Assembly (NCBI GenBank): GCA_045565995.1
Contig: JBJLEF010000001.1
Span: forward strand, 1,240,001 to 1,304,000
Source of the DNA: UBA721 sp002705165
GTDB taxonomy: Bacteria; Planctomycetota; Planctomycetia; Pirellulales; Pirellulaceae
Length of the DNA: 64,000 nucleotides
Direction of reading: 5' to 3'
Shown in pieces: positions 17,952 through 26,742 of this stretch. The translations under genes were made by a program, and so were the position numbers. Numbering within the stretch: position 1 is the stretch's first letter; each line of letters starts with the position of its first letter. Below the pieces are notes generated by a model that worked only from the letters and a program-made list of their open reading frames with translations, was not told where the DNA came from and did not search any database.

Positions 17952-20900
17952 ATGCATCACCTACAATTCTTTTTTTGCTCTCTAATATTTTTAACTTGGA
18001 GCTTAGTCGGCCCTAGTCAGGCTGCTGAACGGCCTAATTTTGTCGTCATTATTGGTGACGATATTAGCTGGGATGACTACGGTGCCTACGGTCATCCCCA
18101 TATCCGTACACCTCATGTTGATGCCTTAGCCAAAGGTGGGATGCGTTTCGATCTGGCATTTCTTACCACTAGTTCGTGTAGTCCGAGTCGTTGTAGTATC
18201 ATGACCGGTCGGTATCCTCATGCCACCGGTGCCGGCGAATTGCATCAGCCTTTGCCTGAAGATCAGCTTACATTTGCCAAAGTTCTACGAGATGAGGGAT
18301 ATTACACAGCAGCGGCCGGAAAGTGGCATTTGGGCAATGCTCCCCGAGATCATTTTGACGCCATCCAAGGAGGAGGTCCGAGCGGTTGCGAGCAGTGGAT
18401 TCCGACGTTGAAAGCACGAGACAAAGAGAAGCCGTTCTTTATGTGGTTTGCTGCTATCGACGCCCATCGAGGGTGGTCAAAAAACGCGGTGGATCCGCCA
18501 CATACAAACAAAGAAGTTGTCGTTCCTCCCTATATGCCCGATACCGAAGATGTGCGCAAAGATTTAGCATTGTATTACGACGAAGTTAGTCGCATGGACG
18601 AGTACGTTGGTAAGGTTGTCGCTGAACTGAAGAGACAGGAAGTTTTTGATAATACGGTCCTTATTGTCATGGCCGATAACGGTCGGCCTTTCCCGCGATG
18701 TAAGACAACGATGTATGACAGTGGAATTCGAACACCGTTCGTCGTATCCTGGCCTCAGGAAGTGGATGCCGGGCAAGTGAATAAGAACTTAGTGAGTAGT
18801 GTTGATATCGCAGCCACTTTCGTGGAATTGGCAGGAATTGATATCCCCGGCTCTTTTCAAGGTAAGTCCTTTGCTCAGGGATTGCGTCATACTTCCGCCG
18901 TCAGTCGTGAATACATCTTTGCGGAACATAACTGGCATGACTATGCAGCCCATGACCGTGCTGTACGTGACGGACGGTATTTGTATATTCGTAATTCCTT
19001 CCCTGAATATCCAGCCACACCACCGGCTGATGCGGTTCGTAGTTTAAGTTACGACAGTATGCAGGCCCTGGAATCTGAAGGGAAACTCCCCGAACACCAG
19101 CGGCAGTGTTTTCTTTATCCACGAGCGGCGGAAGAACTTTATGACCTGGAGGCTGATCCACACTCACTGAAAAACATTGCTCGTGATTCGGCTTTGGCGG
19201 AAGTCAAAGCAAGATTGAGCAACCAATTGGATGATTGGGTGAGTCGCACGGCAGATAAGGTTCCGGCCAATCTAACGCCCGATAAATTTCATCGTCGACT
19301 GGGTACTCATTTAAGCACGATGAGTTTGCCACAGGATCGTTCAGGATTACCGGCATGGGTTCCAATTCAACACAAGATTCCACCTCAGGGTATTGAGATG
19401 GATGAAGAAGTGGTTGCTTTGCTCCGTGCTCGCCTGACAACTCTGCAAATTGCTCTGGAGTTGCCTCAGACGCGTGGTGCCTTATCAGCTGATATCACAG
19501 CATTGACGAAGAGTGTTCAATGGGCACTGGATTTGGGCGAATTCTATTCACCTGCTCAGATCGACATTGCTAAAAAAGTTCTTACCGAAGCGGAACGACG
19601 TGTTGCTTTGTTGGCACGGGGTGAAGAAGACTGGACACGAAAAACAGGTTTGGTAGTTCGCGGTTACTATTCAAGTATCGATGATAGCCCTCAACCTTAT
19701 GGATTGGAGATTCCGGAGGGCTTTGATTTCAGTAAACCAGCTCCGCTCTACGTTTGGTTACATGGCCGGGGTGATAAGACGACAGACATGCATTTCATTC
19801 ATCAGCGGATGACTCGTAAAGGACAGGTTGCCCCGCAAAATGCAATTGTGGTTCACCCCTTTGGAAGACACTGTATGGGATTCAAGTCGGCCGGTGAGAT
19901 CGATGTACTCGAATGTATTCAACATGTGAGCGCACACTACAAAATTGATAACCGCCGGATTGCCCTGATGGGCTTTTCGATGGGTGGTGCCGGCGCCTGG
20001 CATCTTGGCGCTCATTATGCTGATCAATGGGTAGCGGTTGGACCCGGAGCGGGATTTGCCGAAACTAAAGAGTATATCAAGCTTCAAACTGAAGATTATC
20101 CTGCCGAATATGTTCAAACCTTGTGGGGTATGTATGATGTTCCGAACTATGTCCGCAATCTATTCAATCTTCCAACCATTGCTTATAGCGGCGAGTTAGA
20201 TAAGCAGATCCAGGCGGCGCAGGTAATGGAAAGGGCGTATCAGGCAGAAGGGGCTAAGCTTCCGCATATCATTGGCCCTGGCATGGGCCACCGTTATCAT
20301 CCTGAATCGTTAGCTGAGATTCGGGCTCGGGTAGATGAGGCAGTTCAGCAGGGTCAGCCTGAGATCCCCAAGAAAGTACATCTGCAAACACAGACCTTAC
20401 GATATAACAAGATGCACTGGCTCACCGTGACCGGCCTGGAGCAACATTGGAAGGATAGTCGGGTAGATGCTGAAATGATTCAGCCACAGACCTATAAGCT
20501 TACTACTAAAAACGTAACCGCACTTACGCTCGACGGCAAATTGTCACTGAATGGAGCCATGATCGAAATTGATGGCCATGCCATACAGATACCGGCCGCG
20601 GCGCCGAGTAAAGAAGCAGTGCATTTAGCCAAAGCTGGTGCTGAAAACGGAACTTGGATCCGAGTCGAACAGGCACCCCGGGGTGTCGTCAAACGACCTG
20701 GACTACAAGGCCCAGTTGACGACGCATTTCTATCGTCCTTCCTTGTTGTCTTGCCCGGGAAAAAGTCAGTGAACCCCGTGGTTGAACGCTGGGTTCACTT
20801 TGAACTGCAACACTTCCTTCATCGTTGGAAGACGTTATATCGAGCTACTCCAAAGATGAAGTATGACAAAGATATTTCCGAGGAGGATTTAAGAAACAAT

Positions 20901-21248
20901 CACCTGATCGCGTTTGGCGATACGACATCGAATACATTGCTAAAACGGATCATGAAAGAACAGAATCCATTGCCGATCGAGTGGAGTAAGGAGTCCCTGA
21001 TGATCAAGGGGGAGCAATATGATGCGACTTCACACGTACCGGTCTTGATTTACCCCAACCCGCTGAACACTGAAAAATACATAGTCCTCAATAGTGGTCC
21101 AACCCATCGCGAAGGACATGACCGTACGAACTCGCTTCAGAACCCTAAGCTTCCGGACTGGTCAGTGATCGATCTTTCGGTGGCTCCCAATGATCAGGTT
21201 CCAGGGAAAGTTATTGAAGCCGGCTTTTTCAACGAAGCTTGGAAGTAA
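17952..21248 (+). CDS. Secreted sulfatase fused to alpha/beta-hydrolase esterase
   Basis: About 1,098 residues from the ATG at 17952, which has GGAG upstream and a signal peptide (MHHLQFFFCSLIFLTW). An in-frame ATG at 17898 is less likely. Residues about 28-430 are a type I sulfatase: NFVVIIGDDISWDDYG, maturation motif CSPSR with Cys76 (formylglycine site), GKWHLG, and ADNGRPFPRCKTTMYDSG, resembling heparan N-sulfatase-type enzymes. Residues about 590-830 are an alpha/beta hydrolase with LYVWLHGRGD and Ser676 in GFSMGGAG. A further C-terminal module of about 270 residues is unrecognised. Likely removes sulfate and ester groups from one glycan. A GNAT gene follows 12 bp downstream. Confidence 0.88.
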   Translation: MHHLQFFFCSLIFLTWSLVGPSQAAERPNFVVIIGDDISWDDYGAYGHPHIRTPHVDALAKGGMRFDLAFLTTSSCSPSRCSIMTGRYPHATGAGELHQPLPEDQLTFAKVLRDEGYYTAAAGKWHLGNAPRDHFDAIQGGGPSGCEQWIPTLKARDKEKPFFMWFAAIDAHRGWSKNAVDPPHTNKEVVVPPYMPDTEDVRKDLALYYDEVSRMDEYVGKVVAELKRQEVFDNTVLIVMADNGRPFPRCKTTMYDSGIRTPFVVSWPQEVDAGQVNKNLVSSVDIAATFVELAGIDIPGSFQGKSFAQGLRHTSAVSREYIFAEHNWHDYAAHDRAVRDGRYLYIRNSFPEYPATPPADAVRSLSYDSMQALESEGKLPEHQRQCFLYPRAAEELYDLEADPHSLKNIARDSALAEVKARLSNQLDDWVSRTADKVPANLTPDKFHRRLGTHLSTMSLPQDRSGLPAWVPIQHKIPPQGIEMDEEVVALLRARLTTLQIALELPQTRGALSADITALTKSVQWALDLGEFYSPAQIDIAKKVLTEAERRVALLARGEEDWTRKTGLVVRGYYSSIDDSPQPYGLEIPEGFDFSKPAPLYVWLHGRGDKTTDMHFIHQRMTRKGQVAPQNAIVVHPFGRHCMGFKSAGEIDVLECIQHVSAHYKIDNRRIALMGFSMGGAGAWHLGAHYADQWVAVGPGAGFAETKEYIKLQTEDYPAEYVQTLWGMYDVPNYVRNLFNLPTIAYSGELDKQIQAAQVMERAYQAEGAKLPHIIGPGMGHRYHPESLAEIRARVDEAVQQGQPEIPKKVHLQTQTLRYNKMHWLTVTGLEQHWKDSRVDAEMIQPQTYKLTTKNVTALTLDGKLSLNGAMIEIDGHAIQIPAAAPSKEAVHLAKAGAENGTWIRVEQAPRGVVKRPGLQGPVDDAFLSSFLVVLPGKKSVNPVVERWVHFELQHFLHRWKTLYRATPKMKYDKDISEEDLRNNHLIAFGDTTSNTLLKRIMKEQNPLPIEWSKESLMIKGEQYDATSHVPVLIYPNPLNTEKYIVLNSGPTHREGHDRTNSLQNPKLPDWSVIDLSVAPNDQVPGKVIEAGFFNEAWK

Positions 21249-21260
21249 GGCGAGGGTCGA

Positions 21261-22187
21261 GTGATGGTTGAGTTTGCTCTGGATTATCATCGTGCGAATC
21301 ATCAAGAGAAGTGTGCTGCCTTTGCTAATGTCTATGAGTTTTGGGGTAATGATTTGCCGCTGGATGAATATGTCGACTGGCGACTTAATTCAATTCATCA
21401 TCAGCGAGCGGTCTGGTATGTGGGTGTGCTTGACGGAACGGTCGTCACGTCACTTGGTGTTTTCCCAATGGTCTTTTCGGTATGCGGGGACTTGCAACCT
21501 GCGATGTTTATCGGGGCAGTGCATACGAATCCGGAATTTCGCAAACGTGGTTATGCTGCCGGGTTAATTGCCTATGCCGAACAGGAACAGGCAGCGAATC
21601 ATGAAGTGTGCTGGAGTCTTTTGTTTTCCGATATTAACCCAAATTATTATGCCCGGATGGGTTATCAGATAAGCAGCGCTCCCAATGTTTGTATCAGGCC
21701 AGCCGAAGTTGATGGCTGGACGACCGAACCTTTGGATCTAACCCTTGATCGTGCTCAGATGGTGGAAATGTATGAAGCTAATCACCGGCGACAAACCTGT
21801 TATCTGTTCAGAGCACAGAAATACTGGGAATTTCTAGCCACCAAGCATGCAAAAGATCAGTTTCTCTGGTTAACTCAGAACGGTCAACGTCAGGGTTATA
21901 TCCATCTCAGGAAGAATGGTGATCTTGCCTGCTTAGAAGACTTTGCTATCGCAGATCATGATCCCACCACGCTTGAGCAATTGGCAAAATCGATTTCTTG
22001 TTTTGCGAAAGAGCAGGGTATCAGCGAAGTCCACGGATGGTTTCCACCTTTACACGCCGCACCAGCATGGCTTGAGTTTCGGGAGCGTAAGACTGAGATA
22101 ACAATGTGGAAATCGTTATCAGGTAAGTTGCTTAACTCTTATCAGTCGGAAGAGCTTTCATTTTTCCGTCATGTTGATCATGTGTAA
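21261..22187 (+). CDS. GNAT-family N-acetyltransferase (Eis-like)
   Basis: A 308-residue protein with an N-terminal GNAT fold. The acetyl-CoA site is in AVHTNPEFRKRGYAAGLIAYAEQ (the R-x-x-G-x-A pattern), followed by SDINPNYYARMGYQI. The remainder is longer than single-domain GNATs and recalls the Eis-like group, with a second partial acetyltransferase-like half (QGYIHLRKNGDLACLEDFA). It is cytosolic and starts 12 bp after the sulfatase-esterase gene, so it is probably co-transcribed, although the link with a secreted enzyme is unclear. Substrate unknown. Confidence 0.82.
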   Translation: MMVEFALDYHRANHQEKCAAFANVYEFWGNDLPLDEYVDWRLNSIHHQRAVWYVGVLDGTVVTSLGVFPMVFSVCGDLQPAMFIGAVHTNPEFRKRGYAAGLIAYAEQEQAANHEVCWSLLFSDINPNYYARMGYQISSAPNVCIRPAEVDGWTTEPLDLTLDRAQMVEMYEANHRRQTCYLFRAQKYWEFLATKHAKDQFLWLTQNGQRQGYIHLRKNGDLACLEDFAIADHDPTTLEQLAKSISCFAKEQGISEVHGWFPPLHAAPAWLEFRERKTEITMWKSLSGKLLNSYQSEELSFFRHVDHV

Positions 22188-22260
22188 GTTTTGATTACGC
22201 CTGGTTTACGCTTTAGAATCAGTAGTAACTACATCTTTAAAATTTCATTGAGTAATCACG

Positions 22261-24537
22261 ATGACTAGATTGATTGTCTTTTATCTTGCCGCCCAACTTT
22301 TGGTGGCGGATATCAGTAATGCACAGCAGTTACCAGGCACAAAACCTTTAACTCTGGAAGGTGATATTGCATCGCATCTGGTGGACGGTGTTGATCGTTT
22401 TTTATTACGTCAGCTTGAGTCCACGATTGACGCTCGGGCAAGATATTGGAATCGAGACAGCAGCTCGGCAGAGGCCTATGTTAAGTCTGTGGCAGCCAAT
22501 CGTGAACGCCTAGCGGAAATCACTGGCGTTGTGGATGAACGAAAGTCATTTACAGATATCGATATTATTGCGCGAACAGATGGCTCAGTTGAAGCAGCGA
22601 AGAGTGATTTGTTTACCGCTTATAACGTACGCTGGCCGGCCGTTCGGGATATCAACGGTGTCGGTTTGCTATTGAAGCCTGCTAAGCCAAACGGGGCTTA
22701 TGTGATTGCTATTCCTGACGCTGGCCAAACCCCGGAAATGATCAGCGGTTTAGCCGAAGGTGTCCCTGCCGTTCAGCAATTTGCCAGACGATTTGCTGAG
22801 AGCGGATTTACCGTGGTCGTTCCAGCCATTATTAGTCGTCGATATGGTCCCCGGAACAATCGAGCTAAGATGACGACTCGCGAATTCTTATACCGTAGTA
22901 GCTTTGAATTAGGGCGTCATTTAATTGGCTTTGAAATTCAAAAGGTTTTGGCTGTTGTGGATTGGTGTAAGGCTCGTTCTGACGACAAACCCAATGTGGC
23001 GGTTGTTGGCTACGGGGAAGGTGGCTTGTTAGCACTCTACAGTGCCGCCTTAGATACACGAATCGATGCGGCGATGGTGAGTGGTTATTTTGATTCCCGT
23101 CAGGATATGTGGTCGGAGCCTGTCAGTAGAAATGTACATGCGTTTCTAGACCAGTTTGGGGATGCCGAATTAGCCTCATTGGTTGCTCCGCGCTATTTGG
23201 CGATTGAGGTAGCGAAGGGCCCTGAATTCGAATTGAAGAGTGAAGGTGGAGCACCGGCTGTGCTGGATACTCCGGAACCGAAAGTGGTGGTGGCGGAAGT
23301 TCAGCGGGCAAAGGATTTAATTGGCAGCGAAGATCTGACCAGCATCGAGCTATTTATGAGTGGTGACGGGCACGGAGGGTTTGCCACTCAGTCCGCTTTG
23401 GAGGCTGTCGCTTCCGCCATTTCCATGGAGGCAGGTGTTGTTGCGGTGGGAACAGCACCAAAACTGATTATGCAACCGATGGATGTGAATGCTCGTGAAG
23501 TAGAACAGGCACATGAGATTGGAGCGCATACCCAATGGCTCCTGACAAAAAGTCTTTCTATTCGACAGGACTTTTTCAAAGAGCTGGATACAAGTAGCGT
23601 CGAAACTTACGAGAAAACGATCGAACCGTACCGGGACTATTTCAAACATGAAACGATTGGCCATTTTGAATTACCCCTACAGGAGATGAATCCTCAAACT
23701 CGTTTTGTGGAAGAATCTGATAAGTGGAGACGTTATGAAGTCGTTTTGGATGTGTTTGAGGATGTGATTGCCTATGGCCTGATTACTATTCCCAAAGGAA
23801 TTGGAGAAGATGAGCAGCGCCCGGTTGTTGTTTGTCAGCACGGACTGGAAGGTCGTCCTCAGGATGTCATTGGTGAACAGTCCTCTCAGTATTACTCTGC
23901 TTTCGCCACCAAATTGGCGGAACGTGGGTTCATTACTTTCGCGCCTCAGAATCTTTACATTTTTAAAGACCGTTTCCGAACCTTACAGCGTAAGAGTTAC
24001 CCTCAACGCAAGACATTGTTCTCGACCATCGTTCCTCAGCATCAGCAAATTGTGAATTGGCTTAAGTCTCTTCAGAATGTTGATGAAGATCGCATCGCGT
24101 TCTACGGACTTTCCTACGGTGGTAAGAGTGCTATGCGTATCCCGCCGTTAGTGACGGATTATTGCCTCAGTATTTGCTCGGCCGACTTCAATGAGTGGGT
24201 GTTTAAAAATGCGACGACTCAACACAACTTCAGTTATATGTTTACAGGTGAGTATGAGATTTTTGAATGGAATCTGGGTGGAACGTTTAACTACGCTGAG
24301 ATGGCATACCTCATTTGTCCTCGTCCCTTTATGGTGGAGCGTGGTCACTTTGATGGTGTCGGGAAAGATCAATGGGTCGGGTACGAGTTTGGCCGGGTAA
24401 GATTCATGTATCAGGGATTGTTGAAGTTACAGGATAAAACTGAAATTGAATGGTTTGACGGACCGCATAAGATCAATGGCGTTGGTACATTTAAGTTTTT
24501 ACACAAGCACTTAAACTGGCCGGAGTTGGAAGAGTAA
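22261..24537 (+). CDS. Secreted two-domain alpha/beta-hydrolase (acetylxylan esterase-like)
   Basis: A 758-residue protein with a signal peptide (LIVFYLAAQLLVADISNA) and two tandem alpha/beta-hydrolase domains of the dienelactone-hydrolase/acetylxylan-esterase type. In the first the nucleophile elbow reads GYGEGG, with Glu253 where Ser is expected, so it is probably not a Ser hydrolase. The second has an intact elbow GLSYGG with Ser618 and plausible acid and base residues in RGHFDGVG and FDGPHKING. It probably removes acyl groups from polysaccharide. The gene lies 73 bp after a GNAT gene and 52 bp before a DUF1080 gene. Confidence 0.85.
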   Translation: MTRLIVFYLAAQLLVADISNAQQLPGTKPLTLEGDIASHLVDGVDRFLLRQLESTIDARARYWNRDSSSAEAYVKSVAANRERLAEITGVVDERKSFTDIDIIARTDGSVEAAKSDLFTAYNVRWPAVRDINGVGLLLKPAKPNGAYVIAIPDAGQTPEMISGLAEGVPAVQQFARRFAESGFTVVVPAIISRRYGPRNNRAKMTTREFLYRSSFELGRHLIGFEIQKVLAVVDWCKARSDDKPNVAVVGYGEGGLLALYSAALDTRIDAAMVSGYFDSRQDMWSEPVSRNVHAFLDQFGDAELASLVAPRYLAIEVAKGPEFELKSEGGAPAVLDTPEPKVVVAEVQRAKDLIGSEDLTSIELFMSGDGHGGFATQSALEAVASAISMEAGVVAVGTAPKLIMQPMDVNAREVEQAHEIGAHTQWLLTKSLSIRQDFFKELDTSSVETYEKTIEPYRDYFKHETIGHFELPLQEMNPQTRFVEESDKWRRYEVVLDVFEDVIAYGLITIPKGIGEDEQRPVVVCQHGLEGRPQDVIGEQSSQYYSAFATKLAERGFITFAPQNLYIFKDRFRTLQRKSYPQRKTLFSTIVPQHQQIVNWLKSLQNVDEDRIAFYGLSYGGKSAMRIPPLVTDYCLSICSADFNEWVFKNATTQHNFSYMFTGEYEIFEWNLGGTFNYAEMAYLICPRPFMVERGHFDGVGKDQWVGYEFGRVRFMYQGLLKLQDKTEIEWFDGPHKINGVGTFKFLHKHLNWPELEE

Positions 24538-24589
24538 GGCAGTCATTGCCGACCAGGAAGTGAAGGAATATTCTCAAAGGACGTATTAG

Positions 24590-25600
24590 ATGAAGAAGAA
24601 AATAGTTGCATTTACACTTGCTATGGTTTTTGCCTTTGCGAGCGTCGTGTCTGTTCAGGCACAAGAAACGAAAGAGTGGATTGACCCGGCAGAAGCGGCC
24701 AAGGTTTTGGATTATCAAATCCAGGGCGAGTACGTTGGTGACTTTATTGAAGATGGCGAAAAGACGAAGATTGGTTTGCAAATCATTGCGATGGGCGGCG
24801 GTAAATTCCGCGCTGTTTCCTTCACGGGTGGCCTGCCTGGCGCCGGTTGGAAACGAGGTGATAAAACTGAATATGTGGACGGTGAATTAAATTCGAGCGG
24901 GCAGGTTGTTTTCAAATTAGAAGATGATGAAGGTACTGCTGTGGCAACAATCAAAAATGGTAAGCTGACTGCGGTCGAGGGCGATACGCTTGTTGCTAAA
25001 ATGGAGAAAGTACATCGCCAAAGTGCAACCATGGGCGTGAAGCCTCCCAAGGGCGCCGTGGTTTTGTTTGATGGCACTGCTAAATCAGCCGAAAACTGGA
25101 TACGCGGTGAAATTGTTCTAGGAGATTTATTACGTCATGACGTAGAGTCCAAAGAAAAATTCCAGGATCATACACTGCATCTGGAGTTCCGAACGCCATT
25201 TATGCCTTACGCTCGCGGGCAAGGCCGAGGTAATAGTGGTATGTATGTGCAGGCGAGGTACGAATGCCAGATTCTTGATTCCTTCGGGCTCGACGGTAAG
25301 AACAATGAGTGTGGCGGTATTTACTCAATCTCTGAACCGATCGTGAATATGGCTTTACCACCACTCGTATGGCAGACTTATGATGTAGACTTCACTGCTG
25401 CACGTTATGATGCCGGCGGCAAAAAAGTTAAAAACGCTCGCGTGACGATCAAACACAACGGTGTGGTGATCCATGATGATCTGGAACTGACTCATGGCAC
25501 ACCCGGTAAGCACAAAGAAGGTCCTGATCCTGATATCGTCTATCTGCAAGGCCATGGAAACCCAGTTGTCTTCCGAAACGTCTGGGCGGTTAAGAAGTAG
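24590..25600 (+). CDS. Secreted DUF1080 (3-keto-disaccharide hydrolase-like) protein
   Basis: A 336-residue protein with a signal peptide (KIVAFTLAMVFAFASVVSVQAQ). The first 150 residues after the signal form a beta-rich module of unknown type. The C-terminal half is a DUF1080 domain, opening with GAVVLFDGTAKSAENW and showing NSGMYVQARYECQILDSFG and the closing VVFRNVWAVKK. DUF1080 is a concanavalin-like lectin/glucanase fold; some members hydrolyse 3-keto-disaccharides. A ribosome site AAAGGA lies nine bases or so before the ATG. A strong terminator follows the stop, so it ends the run that begins at 17952. Confidence 0.87.
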   Translation: MKKKIVAFTLAMVFAFASVVSVQAQETKEWIDPAEAAKVLDYQIQGEYVGDFIEDGEKTKIGLQIIAMGGGKFRAVSFTGGLPGAGWKRGDKTEYVDGELNSSGQVVFKLEDDEGTAVATIKNGKLTAVEGDTLVAKMEKVHRQSATMGVKPPKGAVVLFDGTAKSAENWIRGEIVLGDLLRHDVESKEKFQDHTLHLEFRTPFMPYARGQGRGNSGMYVQARYECQILDSFGLDGKNNECGGIYSISEPIVNMALPPLVWQTYDVDFTAARYDAGGKKVKNARVTIKHNGVVIHDDLELTHGTPGKHKEGPDPDIVYLQGHGNPVVFRNVWAVKK

Positions 25601-25627
25601 AAGCGTTAGTGCGCCATTGCTCTAGCA

Positions 25628-25659
25628 CCCCGTGAGGCTTTCGCCTTACGGGGTTTTTT
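25628..25659 (+). terminator. Rho-independent terminator after DUF1080 gene
   Basis: An 11-bp stem (CCCCGTGAGGC with GCCTTACGGGG, one G-T pair) closes a TTTC loop and is followed directly by six T residues. It lies 27 bp past the stop codon at 25600 and is correctly oriented for the plus-strand genes from 17952 on. This is one of the clearest terminators in the window. Confidence 0.93.
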
Positions 25660-25671
25660 ATTCCCGGGTAT

Positions 25672-26622
25672 TTACAACGGTAGGTAGATTCCACACTCAG
25701 CACACCAAAGGCTGGTATCAAAGAACCGAATCATTGGGTACTGATCCAATTCAGGATGCACTTTTTCCCAGGGAATGATTTTATTGACTAACCAGTCATA
25801 GAGCATCTTATTGCCAAAGTGCTCGCATCGCTTGAATTCGATCCCAAGCCTACTCAGCCGTCCAAGAATCTCAACGACTTTATCCTGCAACTCCGACTTA
25901 CTCATGTCTGCTGTAGCAGGCGTCTGAATAGGAGGCTCTAAGAGATCACATATGAGGATGTTTTTATCCTGCTCACTGATTTCTTTCATGAAGTCGATCA
26001 TCTTATTCTTCGTCCCTTGCGCAACCTTATGTACGATCGGTTGTATCTGAAGATTGGCTGGATCTTCGAATAGCGATTCTGTCGGCATTTTGATCGAGAG
26101 CAGGAACTGGTCACAGTCATCGCCATTGTCAATTGGTTCAACAGGCTCGTTGGTGGAATGACGTAGAGGTCCCGGAAATAAGGCCTCTGGTAGGTTTTCA
26201 ATATTCCGCAGCGATGGATCTGCCCAATGCATTTTTACGTGAGCGGGATTGATAGCGATATTGGTGATTTCATCCTCGGACTCCCAGGCAAATTGGAAAT
26301 CGCATTGGTGGTCATCATCAATTTTGGAGGCGAGATGTTGTTGGATGAACATGGGTGGCTCGACATTGTCGAGTCGTAGGGCAATTAGCTTGCCAAATTG
26401 CATGGAGCGGACGGTTGGGAGGTCTTTAATTTCTGGTTCATAGGTGGCGTCGGATTGAAATAGAAAACGGCATCCGGCCATTCCCGAGGGTTTTTCCGAG
26501 TCTAATTCGAAGTGAATTAAAGTCTCCTGGCCAAACAGTTGAAGCCAACCTTCGAATTGGTCATGTTGAGAAATCGTTATTTCACCCCGACGAACAAGGG
26601 GCCCCAAATGGTGGATCATCAT
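25672..26622 (-). CDS. Hypothetical cytosolic protein
   Basis: A 316-residue acidic protein without signal peptide or membrane segment. I do not recognise a family. A central stretch is rich in Asp, Glu and Asn; the C-terminal third (KSELQDKVVEILGRLSRLGIEF onward) is helical and ends in a short WCAECGIYLPL tail with a lone CxxC pair. It reads as a real gene from its length, uniform codon use and isolated position between a terminator and the serine-hydrolase gene, 120 bp away. A single transcript of its own is likely. Function unknown. Confidence 0.7.
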   Translation of the reverse strand: MMIHHLGPLVRRGEITISQHDQFEGWLQLFGQETLIHFELDSEKPSGMAGCRFLFQSDATYEPEIKDLPTVRSMQFGKLIALRLDNVEPPMFIQQHLASKIDDDHQCDFQFAWESEDEITNIAINPAHVKMHWADPSLRNIENLPEALFPGPLRHSTNEPVEPIDNGDDCDQFLLSIKMPTESLFEDPANLQIQPIVHKVAQGTKNKMIDFMKEISEQDKNILICDLLEPPIQTPATADMSKSELQDKVVEILGRLSRLGIEFKRCEHFGNKMLYDWLVNKIIPWEKVHPELDQYPMIRFFDTSLWCAECGIYLPL

Positions 26623-26742
26623 TAGATTCTTTCATGGACTTGCTGAATGAACCTTAGAGCATATAAATATGATTATGGGGAAGGGGAAATGTACGACAAA
26701 TAAATGGTTCGTACAGTGACACCAAGTGACGTTTGATTTGAA

